Assembly (NCBI GenBank): GCA_019634415.1
Contig: JAHQVJ010000144.1
Span: 1-48,277, forward strand
DNA: 48,277 nucleotides
Direction: 5' to 3'
Origin: Myxococcales bacterium
GTDB taxonomy: Bacteria; Myxococcota_A; UBA796; GCA-2862545
Part shown: in pieces, positions 41,399-48,277 of the stretch
Layout: every line of letters begins with the position of its first letter
Position numbering within the stretch: the stretch's first letter is position 1
Position numbers and translations under genes: made by a program
Notes under the pieces: model-generated
Database searches by the model: none
Told to the model about the DNA's origin: nothing
What the model saw: the letters and a program-made list of their open reading frames with translations, nothing else

Positions 41399-42942
41399 GT
41401 CGAGAGGTGCTGTGGGAGGCGATCCGTGCCGATCCGGAGGACGACACGGTGCGCCTGGTCTACGCGGACTGGCTGTCGGACCGGGGCGAGGAGGAGCACG
41501 CGTCCCTGATCCGCACGCAGTTGCGGCGGACGCAGCTTCCGGTGGAGCATCCGGACCGCGTGACGCTGGAGTTGCAGGAGTGGTCGCTGTGGCGGGTGGT
41601 GCACGCGATCCGGTCGGGCCTGAAGGACGTCGCCACGGGCGTGGGCTGGGGAGACCCACATCGCGGCTTCGTGGATCGTGTGTACTTCGGTGATCCGCTG
41701 CAGTGGGCGGCGCTGGGGCCGCGCTGTCTCGACCGTACGGTGGTGGACCACGTGGTGCTGCCCTGGGCACGCTTGGGCAACGTGGGGCCGCTGCCGGCAC
41801 ACGAGCGGCTGCGGGAGCTGTCGGTTCGCGGCACGGTGGTGGACGTCTCCGACGTGGAGTGGCTGGCTGCGAGCCCCATTCTGTCCACGGTGAAGCGGCT
41901 GAACCTGGTGCGCAGCGATCTGCGGGACGAGCACCTCCGGGTGCTGCTGGGGTCGCCTCACCTCGGCGAGCTGCAGGTGCTCCGCGTTCCCTACAACCAC
42001 TTGGGAGACGATGCGATCGAGGCCCTGGTGGAACGGGATTTCGAGGGGCTCGTCGAGCTGGACCTGTCGACCACCACCTTCGACGACTTCCAGAGCCAGG
42101 GTCGCGACGCGCTCACCATGACCTGGCGCGGGGCGGAGCGCCTGGCGGAGTGGCCAGGGCTGTTCTCGGTTCAGCGACTGAACCTGGATGGCCAGCAGAT
42201 CGGAACGGCAGGTCTGACGGCGGTCTTGCAGTCGGTGTGCACGCCGGAGCTGCGGCACCTGTCGGTGCGCGGGATCTCGGACTGGGACCGTGGAGCGGGC
42301 GACCGCGACGACGTGCTGGTGGGCTTCGCCCAGGCGAACCCCGAGCTCGGGTTGGTCTCCCTGTCCATCGGAGACTGCGAGCTGACCGAGGACGGTGCGG
42401 CGGCGGTGGCGTCCAGCCCCGTGCTGTCCCAGCTGCGCATCCTTCGCATGGGCCAGATCCGCGAGCCCTGGGAGCCAGCCTTCCAGGATCTGGGGTCGGC
42501 GGCCTTCTTCGAGGGCCTCGCGGTGCTCCACGTGGACCAGATCACGGGTGGGGACGCGTTCTGGTCGCGCGTGCTTGCTCGGGAGTCTCAGTGGCTGCAC
42601 ACCCTGTCGGTGAGCTCCTTCTTCCACTGGGCTCGGGAGGACGACCTGCTCCAGCGGCTTGCCACCGGCCCGGTCCAGCCCGCCCTTCGCTGCCTCGAGG
42701 TCGTGGATGTGGACCTGTCGACGGACAGCCTGCTCGCGCTGGGGCACACGCAGTCGCTTCCGGCGCTCGAGCGTCTCGCCATCAGCGGCCTGGGATACGG
42801 CAGCCGGCGTACTTCCCGCCCGTCCGAGTACCAGGCTCAGCAGCTGCGCGGCACCCCGCTGGCGGCGCGACTCACGAGCCTCGAGCTGGGACACCGCGAG
42901 CTCGACCGTCTGCCCAGGCCCGAGTCCGACCCAGATGGCTGA
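41395..42942 (+). CDS. TIGR02996 and leucine-rich-repeat protein (first copy)
   Basis: The product has 515 residues. Residues 1-45 are the TIGR02996 'repeat-companion' domain (LWEAIRADPEDDTVRLVYADW, then LSDRGEEEHASLIRTQ), known from Gemmata and Myxococcota and usually attached to repeats. The rest is irregular leucine-rich repeats (HLGELQVLRVPYNHLGDDAIEALV, LEVVDVDLSTDSLLALG, LERLAISGLGY). It is probably a protein-recognition surface; the domain has no known enzyme activity. It begins inside the AbiEii stop (ATGA) and ends overlapping the second copy by 8 bp, so all three are likely one translationally coupled unit. Confidence 0.88.
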   Translation: MSREVLWEAIRADPEDDTVRLVYADWLSDRGEEEHASLIRTQLRRTQLPVEHPDRVTLELQEWSLWRVVHAIRSGLKDVATGVGWGDPHRGFVDRVYFGDPLQWAALGPRCLDRTVVDHVVLPWARLGNVGPLPAHERLRELSVRGTVVDVSDVEWLAASPILSTVKRLNLVRSDLRDEHLRVLLGSPHLGELQVLRVPYNHLGDDAIEALVERDFEGLVELDLSTTTFDDFQSQGRDALTMTWRGAERLAEWPGLFSVQRLNLDGQQIGTAGLTAVLQSVCTPELRHLSVRGISDWDRGAGDRDDVLVGFAQANPELGLVSLSIGDCELTEDGAAAVASSPVLSQLRILRMGQIREPWEPAFQDLGSAAFFEGLAVLHVDQITGGDAFWSRVLARESQWLHTLSVSSFFHWAREDDLLQRLATGPVQPALRCLEVVDVDLSTDSLLALGHTQSLPALERLAISGLGYGSRRTSRPSEYQAQQLRGTPLAARLTSLELGHRELDRLPRPESDPDG

Positions 42943-44476
42943 CCGTCCTGCCGAGGCGCTGTGGAGCGCGATCCGGGCGGATCCAGCCTCCGACGAGGCG
43001 CGCTTGGTCTATGCGGACTGGGTGTCGGACCGGGGTGAGACCGATCGGGCGTCGCTGATCCGCACGCAGGTGCGGCGGGCACAGCTTCCGCTTCATCATC
43101 CCGACCAGGTGACGCTGAAGCTCCGGGAGTGGTCGCTGCGCACGGAGGTCTTCCTGATCTGGGCGGAGCTGATGGATGTGGCCGACGTGGGCTGGGGCGA
43201 GCCACGTCGCGGGTTCGTCGACCGGATGAGCTTGGAGGATCCTGTGCTGTGGGACGCCTTGGGGCCGCACTGCCTGGACCGTACGCTGGTGGACGGTGTG
43301 CAGCTGCCCTGGTCGCGTCTGGGCAACGGGAGGTGGCTGCGGGCGCACGAGCGGTTGCGGGAGCTGACGGTCCGCGGCACGGTGGTCGACTTGGAGGACG
43401 TGACGTGGCTGGCCAACAGCCCCATCCTGTCGACCGTGAAGCGACTGAGCCTGTTCCGCAGCGATCTCGACGGCTCCCAGCTCCGCGCGCTGCTGGCCTC
43501 CCCGCACCTCGGGGAGCTGGAGGCGCTTCGGCTTCCCTACAACCACCTGGGAGACGACGCGATCGGCGCGTTGGTGGAGCGGAACTTCGAGGGGCTGGCC
43601 GAGCTGGACCTGTCCACCTACACCTTCGACGACTTCCAGAGTCAGGGCAGAGACGTGCCCACGATGGGGCCACGGGGGGCGGAGCGCTTGGCGGAGTGGC
43701 CCGGGCTGGCCTCGGTGCGCCGGCTACGGCTGGACGGTCAGCAGCTGCAGCGTGAGGGGCTTGCCGTGCTGCTCGCGTCCCCGCACCTGCGGGGCTTGCG
43801 GCACCTGTCGGTGCGCGGCATCTCGGACTGGGACGTCGACCGGGGGCGTCCGGACGCGCTGGTGGCCTTCCGGACCGCCCATCCCGAGCTGCGTCTGGCG
43901 TCGCTGTCCTTCGGAGACTGCGAGCTGTCTGTGCAAGGCGCCGAGGCTTTGGCTTCGAGCCCTGCCGTGTCTGAGCTGCACACGCTGTGGATGGGTCAGA
44001 TTCGAGAGCCCCAACCGCCACGCGTGGACATCCTGGCCGAGGCGGGCTTCATCTCCGGCCTCGCAGTCCTCCACGTCGATCAGATCTGGGCGGCACACCA
44101 GTTCTGGCGCCGCGTCATCGATCGTGCGCCTCCTCGGCTCCACACGATCTCGACGGACGCCTACTTTCCCTGGGCGCGGCATCGGGACTTCCTGAGGTGC
44201 CTCGCCACTGGTCCCACGCAGCCCTCCCTTCGCAGTCTCGAGGTGGTGGAGGGGGACGTCGGCGCAGACGCACTGGGCGCCCTCGGCAACACCTCGTCGT
44301 TGCCGGCGCTTCAGCGACTGGCGATCAGCAGCATGGGGCACCACAGTCGGCACCGAACGTCCGGCCTGCCGGAGGAACTCGCCCGAGCATTGCACTCGTC
44401 CCCCCTGGCGGAGCAGCTGACGAGCTTGGAGATGGGACAACCGGACCTCGACCGACTCCCCCAACCTGGACGGTAG
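42935..44476 (+). CDS. TIGR02996 and leucine-rich-repeat protein (second copy)
   Basis: The 513-residue paralog of the preceding gene is alignable end to end. It has the same N-terminal domain (LWSAIRADPASDEARLVYADW, VSDRGETDRASLIRTQ), the same PYNHLGDDAI, TFDDFQSQGRD and GISDWD landmarks, and the same C-terminal LRRs. The copies have clearly diverged outside these landmarks, so the duplication is not recent and the recognition surface may differ. It starts 8 bp before the end of the first copy and ends 4 bp before the sulfatase. Confidence 0.88.
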   Translation: MADRPAEALWSAIRADPASDEARLVYADWVSDRGETDRASLIRTQVRRAQLPLHHPDQVTLKLREWSLRTEVFLIWAELMDVADVGWGEPRRGFVDRMSLEDPVLWDALGPHCLDRTLVDGVQLPWSRLGNGRWLRAHERLRELTVRGTVVDLEDVTWLANSPILSTVKRLSLFRSDLDGSQLRALLASPHLGELEALRLPYNHLGDDAIGALVERNFEGLAELDLSTYTFDDFQSQGRDVPTMGPRGAERLAEWPGLASVRRLRLDGQQLQREGLAVLLASPHLRGLRHLSVRGISDWDVDRGRPDALVAFRTAHPELRLASLSFGDCELSVQGAEALASSPAVSELHTLWMGQIREPQPPRVDILAEAGFISGLAVLHVDQIWAAHQFWRRVIDRAPPRLHTISTDAYFPWARHRDFLRCLATGPTQPSLRSLEVVEGDVGADALGALGNTSSLPALQRLAISSMGHHSRHRTSGLPEELARALHSSPLAEQLTSLEMGQPDLDRLPQPGR

Positions 44477-44480
44477 CTGG

Positions 44481-45785
44481 ATGGCTGGGCGCCCTCACAT
44501 CGTGCTCGTCTTCACCGATCAGTGGCGCGCCGATGCGCGATCTGCGGTGCTCACGCCCCATCTCGAGCGGCTGTGCACCGATGCCCTCGACTACACGTGC
44601 TGCATCACCAACGCGGCGCTGTGTCGTCCTGCCCGCGCCACGCTGATGACGGGCCAGCCCGTGGCGGTGCATGGCTACGGCACCAACCATGCGGTGCCCG
44701 ATCCGCGGATGCATCCGAGCCACGTGCGGCAGCTGCGCGACGCGGGCTATCGCACGGTGCTGGTGGGGAAGAGCCACCTCACGCCGGGGCACGGGCACCT
44801 CGACGACCACGTCGAGATCTTGCACGCCTGGGGCTTCGAGCAGGCCATGGACCTGCCGGACGCTCAGCAGCTTCACCTCCGCAGCGCCTACAGCGACTGG
44901 CTCACGGCCAGCACGCCCGCCGACCAGTTCGACAAGGCGCGGCGGCGGCGTGACTACCTCGCCTACGCGGACTGGCACACGCCGAGCGACACCGCTCCCT
45001 GGAGTCTACAGCCCGCCGACCAGCTCGACGCCTTCTGCGCACGGCGGGCGGTGCAGGTGATCGAGGGCCACGACAGCGACGCTCCTCTGTACCTGCAGGT
45101 GAACTTCCCCGGGCCCCATCCGCCCTTCGACGCACCCAGCGCCTACCACGACCGTGTGGATCCGATGGAGGCGACCTTGGCGCCGATGGCGCCGCTGTCG
45201 GCGACGGGGCCTGCGCTGCCCTCGCGCCAGACGCCGCGGCAGCACAGTGCCGAGGAGCTGGCCAGGATGCGAGCGGCCTACTTCGCGAAGGTGGCGCTGG
45301 TGGACGAGGGGCTGGGCGAAGTGGTGGCGGCGCTTCGGCGGCAGGACTTGCTGGACACGGCCTGGGTGATCGTGACGGCGGATCACGGGGAGCTGCTGGG
45401 CGACCACGGGCTCACGCGGAAGGTGGTGCCCTACGAGGGAGCCCTGCGGGTGCCGCTGGTGGTCCGACCGCCAGGGGGAACGGTGGCCCGTGGGGTGTCG
45501 CAGCCGGTGGATCTGGTGGCGCTGGTGGCGTCGATCCGGGCGATCGGCGGGGTGGGCGAAGCACCGGGATTGCTGGAGGCGGTGGAGCGGCCGGTGATCT
45601 CGGAGGCGATGGGGTTGGTCACGGTGCGCACGGCGACGCACAAGGTGGTGTGGGACCGGCGGGCGGAGGCATATGTGGGCGCGTTCGAGCTTGAGGCGGA
45701 CCCGCTGGAGCAGCGCAATCGTGTGGCTGAGCTCGATGGGCTGCGTGACTTCGATGCTTCGATGAGGTTGTTGCTAAACCTGTGA
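44481..45785 (+). CDS. type I sulfatase
   Basis: The 434-residue alkaline-phosphatase-superfamily protein contains C48 in LCRPARATLMTG, the CxPxR signature whose Cys is converted to formylglycine by a separate activating enzyme (not in this window). D13 in VFTDQWRAD, K118-like VGKSHLTPG and TADHGELLGDHG supply the other metal and substrate residues. It has no signal peptide, so it would act in the cytoplasm on an unknown sulfate ester. It starts 4 bp after the second LRR gene and is likely part of that operon. Its 3' end overlaps the convergent GmrSD-like gene by 12 bp. Confidence 0.9.
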   Translation: MAGRPHIVLVFTDQWRADARSAVLTPHLERLCTDALDYTCCITNAALCRPARATLMTGQPVAVHGYGTNHAVPDPRMHPSHVRQLRDAGYRTVLVGKSHLTPGHGHLDDHVEILHAWGFEQAMDLPDAQQLHLRSAYSDWLTASTPADQFDKARRRRDYLAYADWHTPSDTAPWSLQPADQLDAFCARRAVQVIEGHDSDAPLYLQVNFPGPHPPFDAPSAYHDRVDPMEATLAPMAPLSATGPALPSRQTPRQHSAEELARMRAAYFAKVALVDEGLGEVVAALRRQDLLDTAWVIVTADHGELLGDHGLTRKVVPYEGALRVPLVVRPPGGTVARGVSQPVDLVALVASIRAIGGVGEAPGLLEAVERPVISEAMGLVTVRTATHKVVWDRRAEAYVGAFELEADPLEQRNRVAELDGLRDFDASMRLLLNL

Positions 45786-47888
45786 ATCATCAGTCTCAAA
45801 GAGGGATTCCAGGCGAGCTTGGCCTTTGGGCCCAAGGACATAGCGCAGCGACTCCACCTGAACGATGAGTCCGTCGTCCACCATGCGTTTGCCGTGTTCA
45901 CGGAACGCGCGCGCGACGTTCGGTGCAGCGATTCTAATCCCATGGCCGATGGAGAACACAGAGGCGATTCGAGCCGCGTTGGCGCCTCCGTTCTCCCCTT
46001 GTCGATTCAGCCAGACGAGCGACCAGAGTATTCTGGGGACCCAGACGGTGCCGAGCAGTTTGGGATTCCCTTCGAGTTGCGACAGACCATTCAGTGGAGG
46101 GGCCACTTGCTGAATCGGAAGGGGACTAGGCGCCTCCTGCCGAGGAGTGTTCTCCGTCGATTCGGGTATTGAGGTTCGTGAGCTGACTTGCTTGGATGGC
46201 TGACTGGTCGGCCATGGCCAGGCAATCACAGCAAGTCGCGCGATTTCTTGGTCCCTCTCGCGAATCTCCTCGGGACCCCAGCGCTCTCGCTGCGCGATCG
46301 ATCTGTTGATGGCGAGGTCTGAGCTAGCAAACGCCGCTCTCTTTCTAGAGAAGGCGCGATTCGAGATCGACTGGTTTCGCTTGCCAGAGAGAAGCGTGAG
46401 ATTGCCCAGATGTGTGGAAAGCTCTGCTGCTTCGTCGGAACCGACCTTCGCTTCTTCCAGTGCATCTACGCTTGGTGTCCTGGGCAGAATGTGTTCGACA
46501 TGCACAGTGCGCGGCCCAGCTACGACTGACTCTCCAGCCGACATCGTGTCGTTGAGTCGCACGAGGATGGCTCGCCATTTCGAACCGATACTCGTCACAC
46601 GGATTTTCGAGAACTGCTCCGAGAAGTCCGTGTCGCTCGTCACGACCTCGGCGAGGGAGGATAGGATGATCGCGGTTGCAGAACAGTCCTGTGCCGCACC
46701 GCGCAGGCGCGAGCACGCGTGGAGAAGGGCTCTCTCCAGTTCTGCAGGGTAGCCAGATCCGACCAAGGTGTGCCTGACTTGCGCAGTCTCGCACAGCTCG
46801 ACGATAGCGGCGAACTCGGATGGCTCGGTGCGGCGGGCCGTCAGCAACAACAGCGGTCGACTGCTGCGGGCGCGCAGCTCGTTGAGCCTCTTCAGCCCTT
46901 GGTACGCGACGCGACCCCACGGGCAGTCTTCGTGGGGCCTTGCGATGTGACGATAATGGTTCGCCGACCGTTGGAGATCTTGAACGAAGTCCAATATCTC
47001 CTTGCCTTGGAGGCTGGATGCGAAGTCCTTGTATCGGTCGTACAGCCTGTCCTTGCGCACCGGCTCGCGAAACGCTGCCCAATAGTGTCGAAGAAATGGC
47101 AGGATTTCGTCGGAGGTGAGTGCCCTCTGTAATTGGAGCCACTCTCGCTTCACGGACTCCAAGTAGTCCGTGCCAGCACGAGCGAAGAGCTTGTTCTTGA
47201 TTAGATCCGAGGCGTTCAGAGGAAGACCGCGGTCGTTCAAGGTCTCGAACAGCCGGAAGGCGTCTGCTTCGGACGGCGCATGGATTTCGACCAGTTCGAC
47301 ACTTGCCAGCAGACGTCTTGCGATGGCCTCCATACTCTCCAAGGGCGTCAACCCTTGTGCCGAGCCCCTGTCGATGCACTTGTCTATGTGTGCGAGAGTG
47401 CTTCTCATGGCTTGGGAAAGAGGACTCTGGCCTTCTGGTCTAGAACGTGGTGTGTCAGGGTCTCCCAACAACCGCTCGAATAGTGGCCGATCATCAGGTT
47501 GAAGTCGTACTCTGAATTCCTTGCGCCGGCCGAATCCTCCCGCTGCCAGATAGGCCTGTAGCTGGGCAGCTCCCTCCGCGTCGACTGGTTGGAGGCGGTG
47601 CTTCAGTGCAGCTAGTACGAGCGACAAGGTTGCGAGGCGTTGCTGGCCGTCCAACACCCGGAAGGGAGATTCCCCGCTCAAGACGATGGAACCGAGGAAG
47701 TACGGCTCATGACTCTGATCTGCGTTCCACCAATCGTCGCCGCCGTAGAGATCATCCATCAAGGCGTCGACTTCTTCCTTGCCCCACGCGTAGCGGCGCT
47801 GAAAGTCTGGAACCTCGAAGCGATGTGACGGAGCTTCAAATAGCTGCTCTACACGACGCGAATTCACCTGGTATCTTGGCCGGCTCAT
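45774..47888 (-). CDS. GmrSD-like DUF262/DUF1524 nuclease with C-terminal winged-helix-like tail
   Basis: The product has 704 residues. Residues 10-290 are DUF262 (FEVPDFQRRYAWGKEE, FLGSIVL, DGQQR at 80-84, then RLFETLNDRGLPLNASDLIKN), the nucleotide-hydrolysing part of GmrSD/BrxU-type type IV restriction proteins. DUF1524 follows with an HNH-type site (H463, E465, H466 in VHVEHILPRTPS, then HLGNLTLLSGKRNQSISNRAF). Residues 620-704 look like a winged helix (AARIASVFSIGHGIRIAAPNVARAFREHG), an unusual addition. Such enzymes cleave modified phage DNA. The gene is visibly less GC-biased than its neighbours, suggesting recent transfer. The start at 47888 is where homology begins; GAGG lies upstream. 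Confidence 0.9.
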   Translation of the reverse strand: MSRPRYQVNSRRVEQLFEAPSHRFEVPDFQRRYAWGKEEVDALMDDLYGGDDWWNADQSHEPYFLGSIVLSGESPFRVLDGQQRLATLSLVLAALKHRLQPVDAEGAAQLQAYLAAGGFGRRKEFRVRLQPDDRPLFERLLGDPDTPRSRPEGQSPLSQAMRSTLAHIDKCIDRGSAQGLTPLESMEAIARRLLASVELVEIHAPSEADAFRLFETLNDRGLPLNASDLIKNKLFARAGTDYLESVKREWLQLQRALTSDEILPFLRHYWAAFREPVRKDRLYDRYKDFASSLQGKEILDFVQDLQRSANHYRHIARPHEDCPWGRVAYQGLKRLNELRARSSRPLLLLTARRTEPSEFAAIVELCETAQVRHTLVGSGYPAELERALLHACSRLRGAAQDCSATAIILSSLAEVVTSDTDFSEQFSKIRVTSIGSKWRAILVRLNDTMSAGESVVAGPRTVHVEHILPRTPSVDALEEAKVGSDEAAELSTHLGNLTLLSGKRNQSISNRAFSRKRAAFASSDLAINRSIAQRERWGPEEIRERDQEIARLAVIAWPWPTSQPSKQVSSRTSIPESTENTPRQEAPSPLPIQQVAPPLNGLSQLEGNPKLLGTVWVPRILWSLVWLNRQGENGGANAARIASVFSIGHGIRIAAPNVARAFREHGKRMVDDGLIVQVESLRYVLGPKGQARLESLFETDDSQV

Positions 47889-48050
47889 GCCGAATTGTAC
47901 CTCAGCTTGGCAAACGGCGTTCGCTTTCCGCAGTGCCCGAATGGCCTGGCAGGCCCCAAGCGCAGGTGGTTTCGTCTCTAGCTCAGTGCCGAGAGTCGGG
48001 CACTTGCGACTATTTCCTGAGCAGACTTCGTGCTGGCCCCATCGCTGAAT

Positions 48051-48069
48051 TGTGGCAAGCTGTGCCACA
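48051..48069. promoter_or_regulatory. 7-bp inverted repeat upstream of the GmrSD-like gene
   Basis: TGTGGCA and TGCCACA with a 5-nt spacer lie about 160 bp upstream of the start of the nuclease gene, in the spacer before the next minus-strand gene. It could be an operator for the nuclease or a weak terminator for the gene beyond; there is no T-run. The rest of 47889-48134 shows no gene. Confidence 0.3.
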
Positions 48070-48134
48070 GCGAATCAGACAGGTGTCAGTTCCGCCCACG
48101 CCAGATTGCCTGTCCTGGAACTAGGTTTCGCGGC

Positions 48135-48277
48135 TTAGAGCCGAACGCCGATGCGGAGCAGGTCGATGCGTAGGTTCAGCCCTGGGTCCGTCAGTCCCGT
48201 GCCCACCGCCAGGCCAGCCACCACGGCACTCATTCCGTCTGCGCGGAACACCAGCGGATGAGCCCGCACCCGCACCC
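48135..48277 (-). CDS. C-terminal end of a gene entering from the right
   Basis: The minus frame is open from the window edge to TAA at 48135 and ends LTDPGLNLRIDLLRIGVRL. Alternating hydrophobic residues toward the terminus resemble the last strand of an outer-membrane or beta-rich protein. Only 46 codons are in the window, so function and start cannot be judged. Confidence 0.5.
   Translation of the reverse strand, partial: VRVRAHPLVFRADGMSAVVAGLAVGTGLTDPGLNLRIDLLRIGVRL

Overview
The window is a GC-rich, gene-dense piece of chromosome. It most resembles a Myxococcota/Deltaproteobacteria-type Gram-negative bacterium. The evidence is indirect: many short lipoproteins with a lipobox followed by Thr/Pro/Asp/Gly-rich linkers, TIGR02996 'repeat-companion' proteins, delta-60 repeats, a kinase-ATPase-TPR giant, a collagen-like lipoprotein, an RTX protein and several orphan HExxH metallopeptidases. 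No tRNA, rRNA or CRISPR array is visible. The taxonomic call is inference.

Layout. 1-647 has no convincing intact gene, only a possible metallopeptidase remnant. 648-7320 holds a small basic protein, a LysR regulator, an SMP-30-like lipoprotein, a HExxH protein, a TnpB (IS605/IS1341-type) remnant and several secreted or lipoprotein genes, one with collagen-like Gly-X-Y tracts. 7368-14034 is a two-gene operon: an M48-type peptidase overlapping an 1824-residue protein made of a degenerate kinase C-lobe, DUF4011, an SF1 helicase, a nuclease-like fold and a BRCT domain. This looks like an antiphage or nucleic-acid surveillance module and is one of the two best candidates for an undescribed system.

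14040-17660 (minus strand) carries a small protein, a 2OG-Fe(II) oxygenase, a threonyl-tRNA synthetase lacking the editing domain, and an esterase. In front of the synthetase is a short leader ORF with seven consecutive Thr codons. It is followed by mutually exclusive 1:2, 2:3 and 3:4 RNA stems, which is the layout of a classical ribosome-stalling attenuator. 17832-30037 contains a delta-60-repeat lipoprotein, a divergent pair of ATPase regulators (winged-helix-ATPase and Ser/Thr kinase-ATPase-TPR), a class III adenylate cyclase, a transglutaminase-like/TPR protein, a second 2OG oxygenase, and an ArsR regulator coupled to a double SRPBCC protein.

30272-34969 is a run of exported proteins: RTX repeats, a HExxH lipoprotein and an alpha/beta hydrolase. 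34972-38282 (minus) is a complete frdABCD-type fumarate reductase operon, divergent from trkH (38412-39914). 39992-45785 is a compact same-strand block: a START-like protein, an AbiEii-type nucleotidyltransferase, two tandemly duplicated TIGR02996/leucine-rich-repeat proteins and a sulfatase. The last four are overlapped or separated by 4 bp and form the second candidate system. It converges on 45774-47888, a GmrSD/DUF262-DUF1524-type defence nuclease whose composition is visibly less GC-rich than its neighbours. The window ends inside a gene running in from the right on the minus strand.
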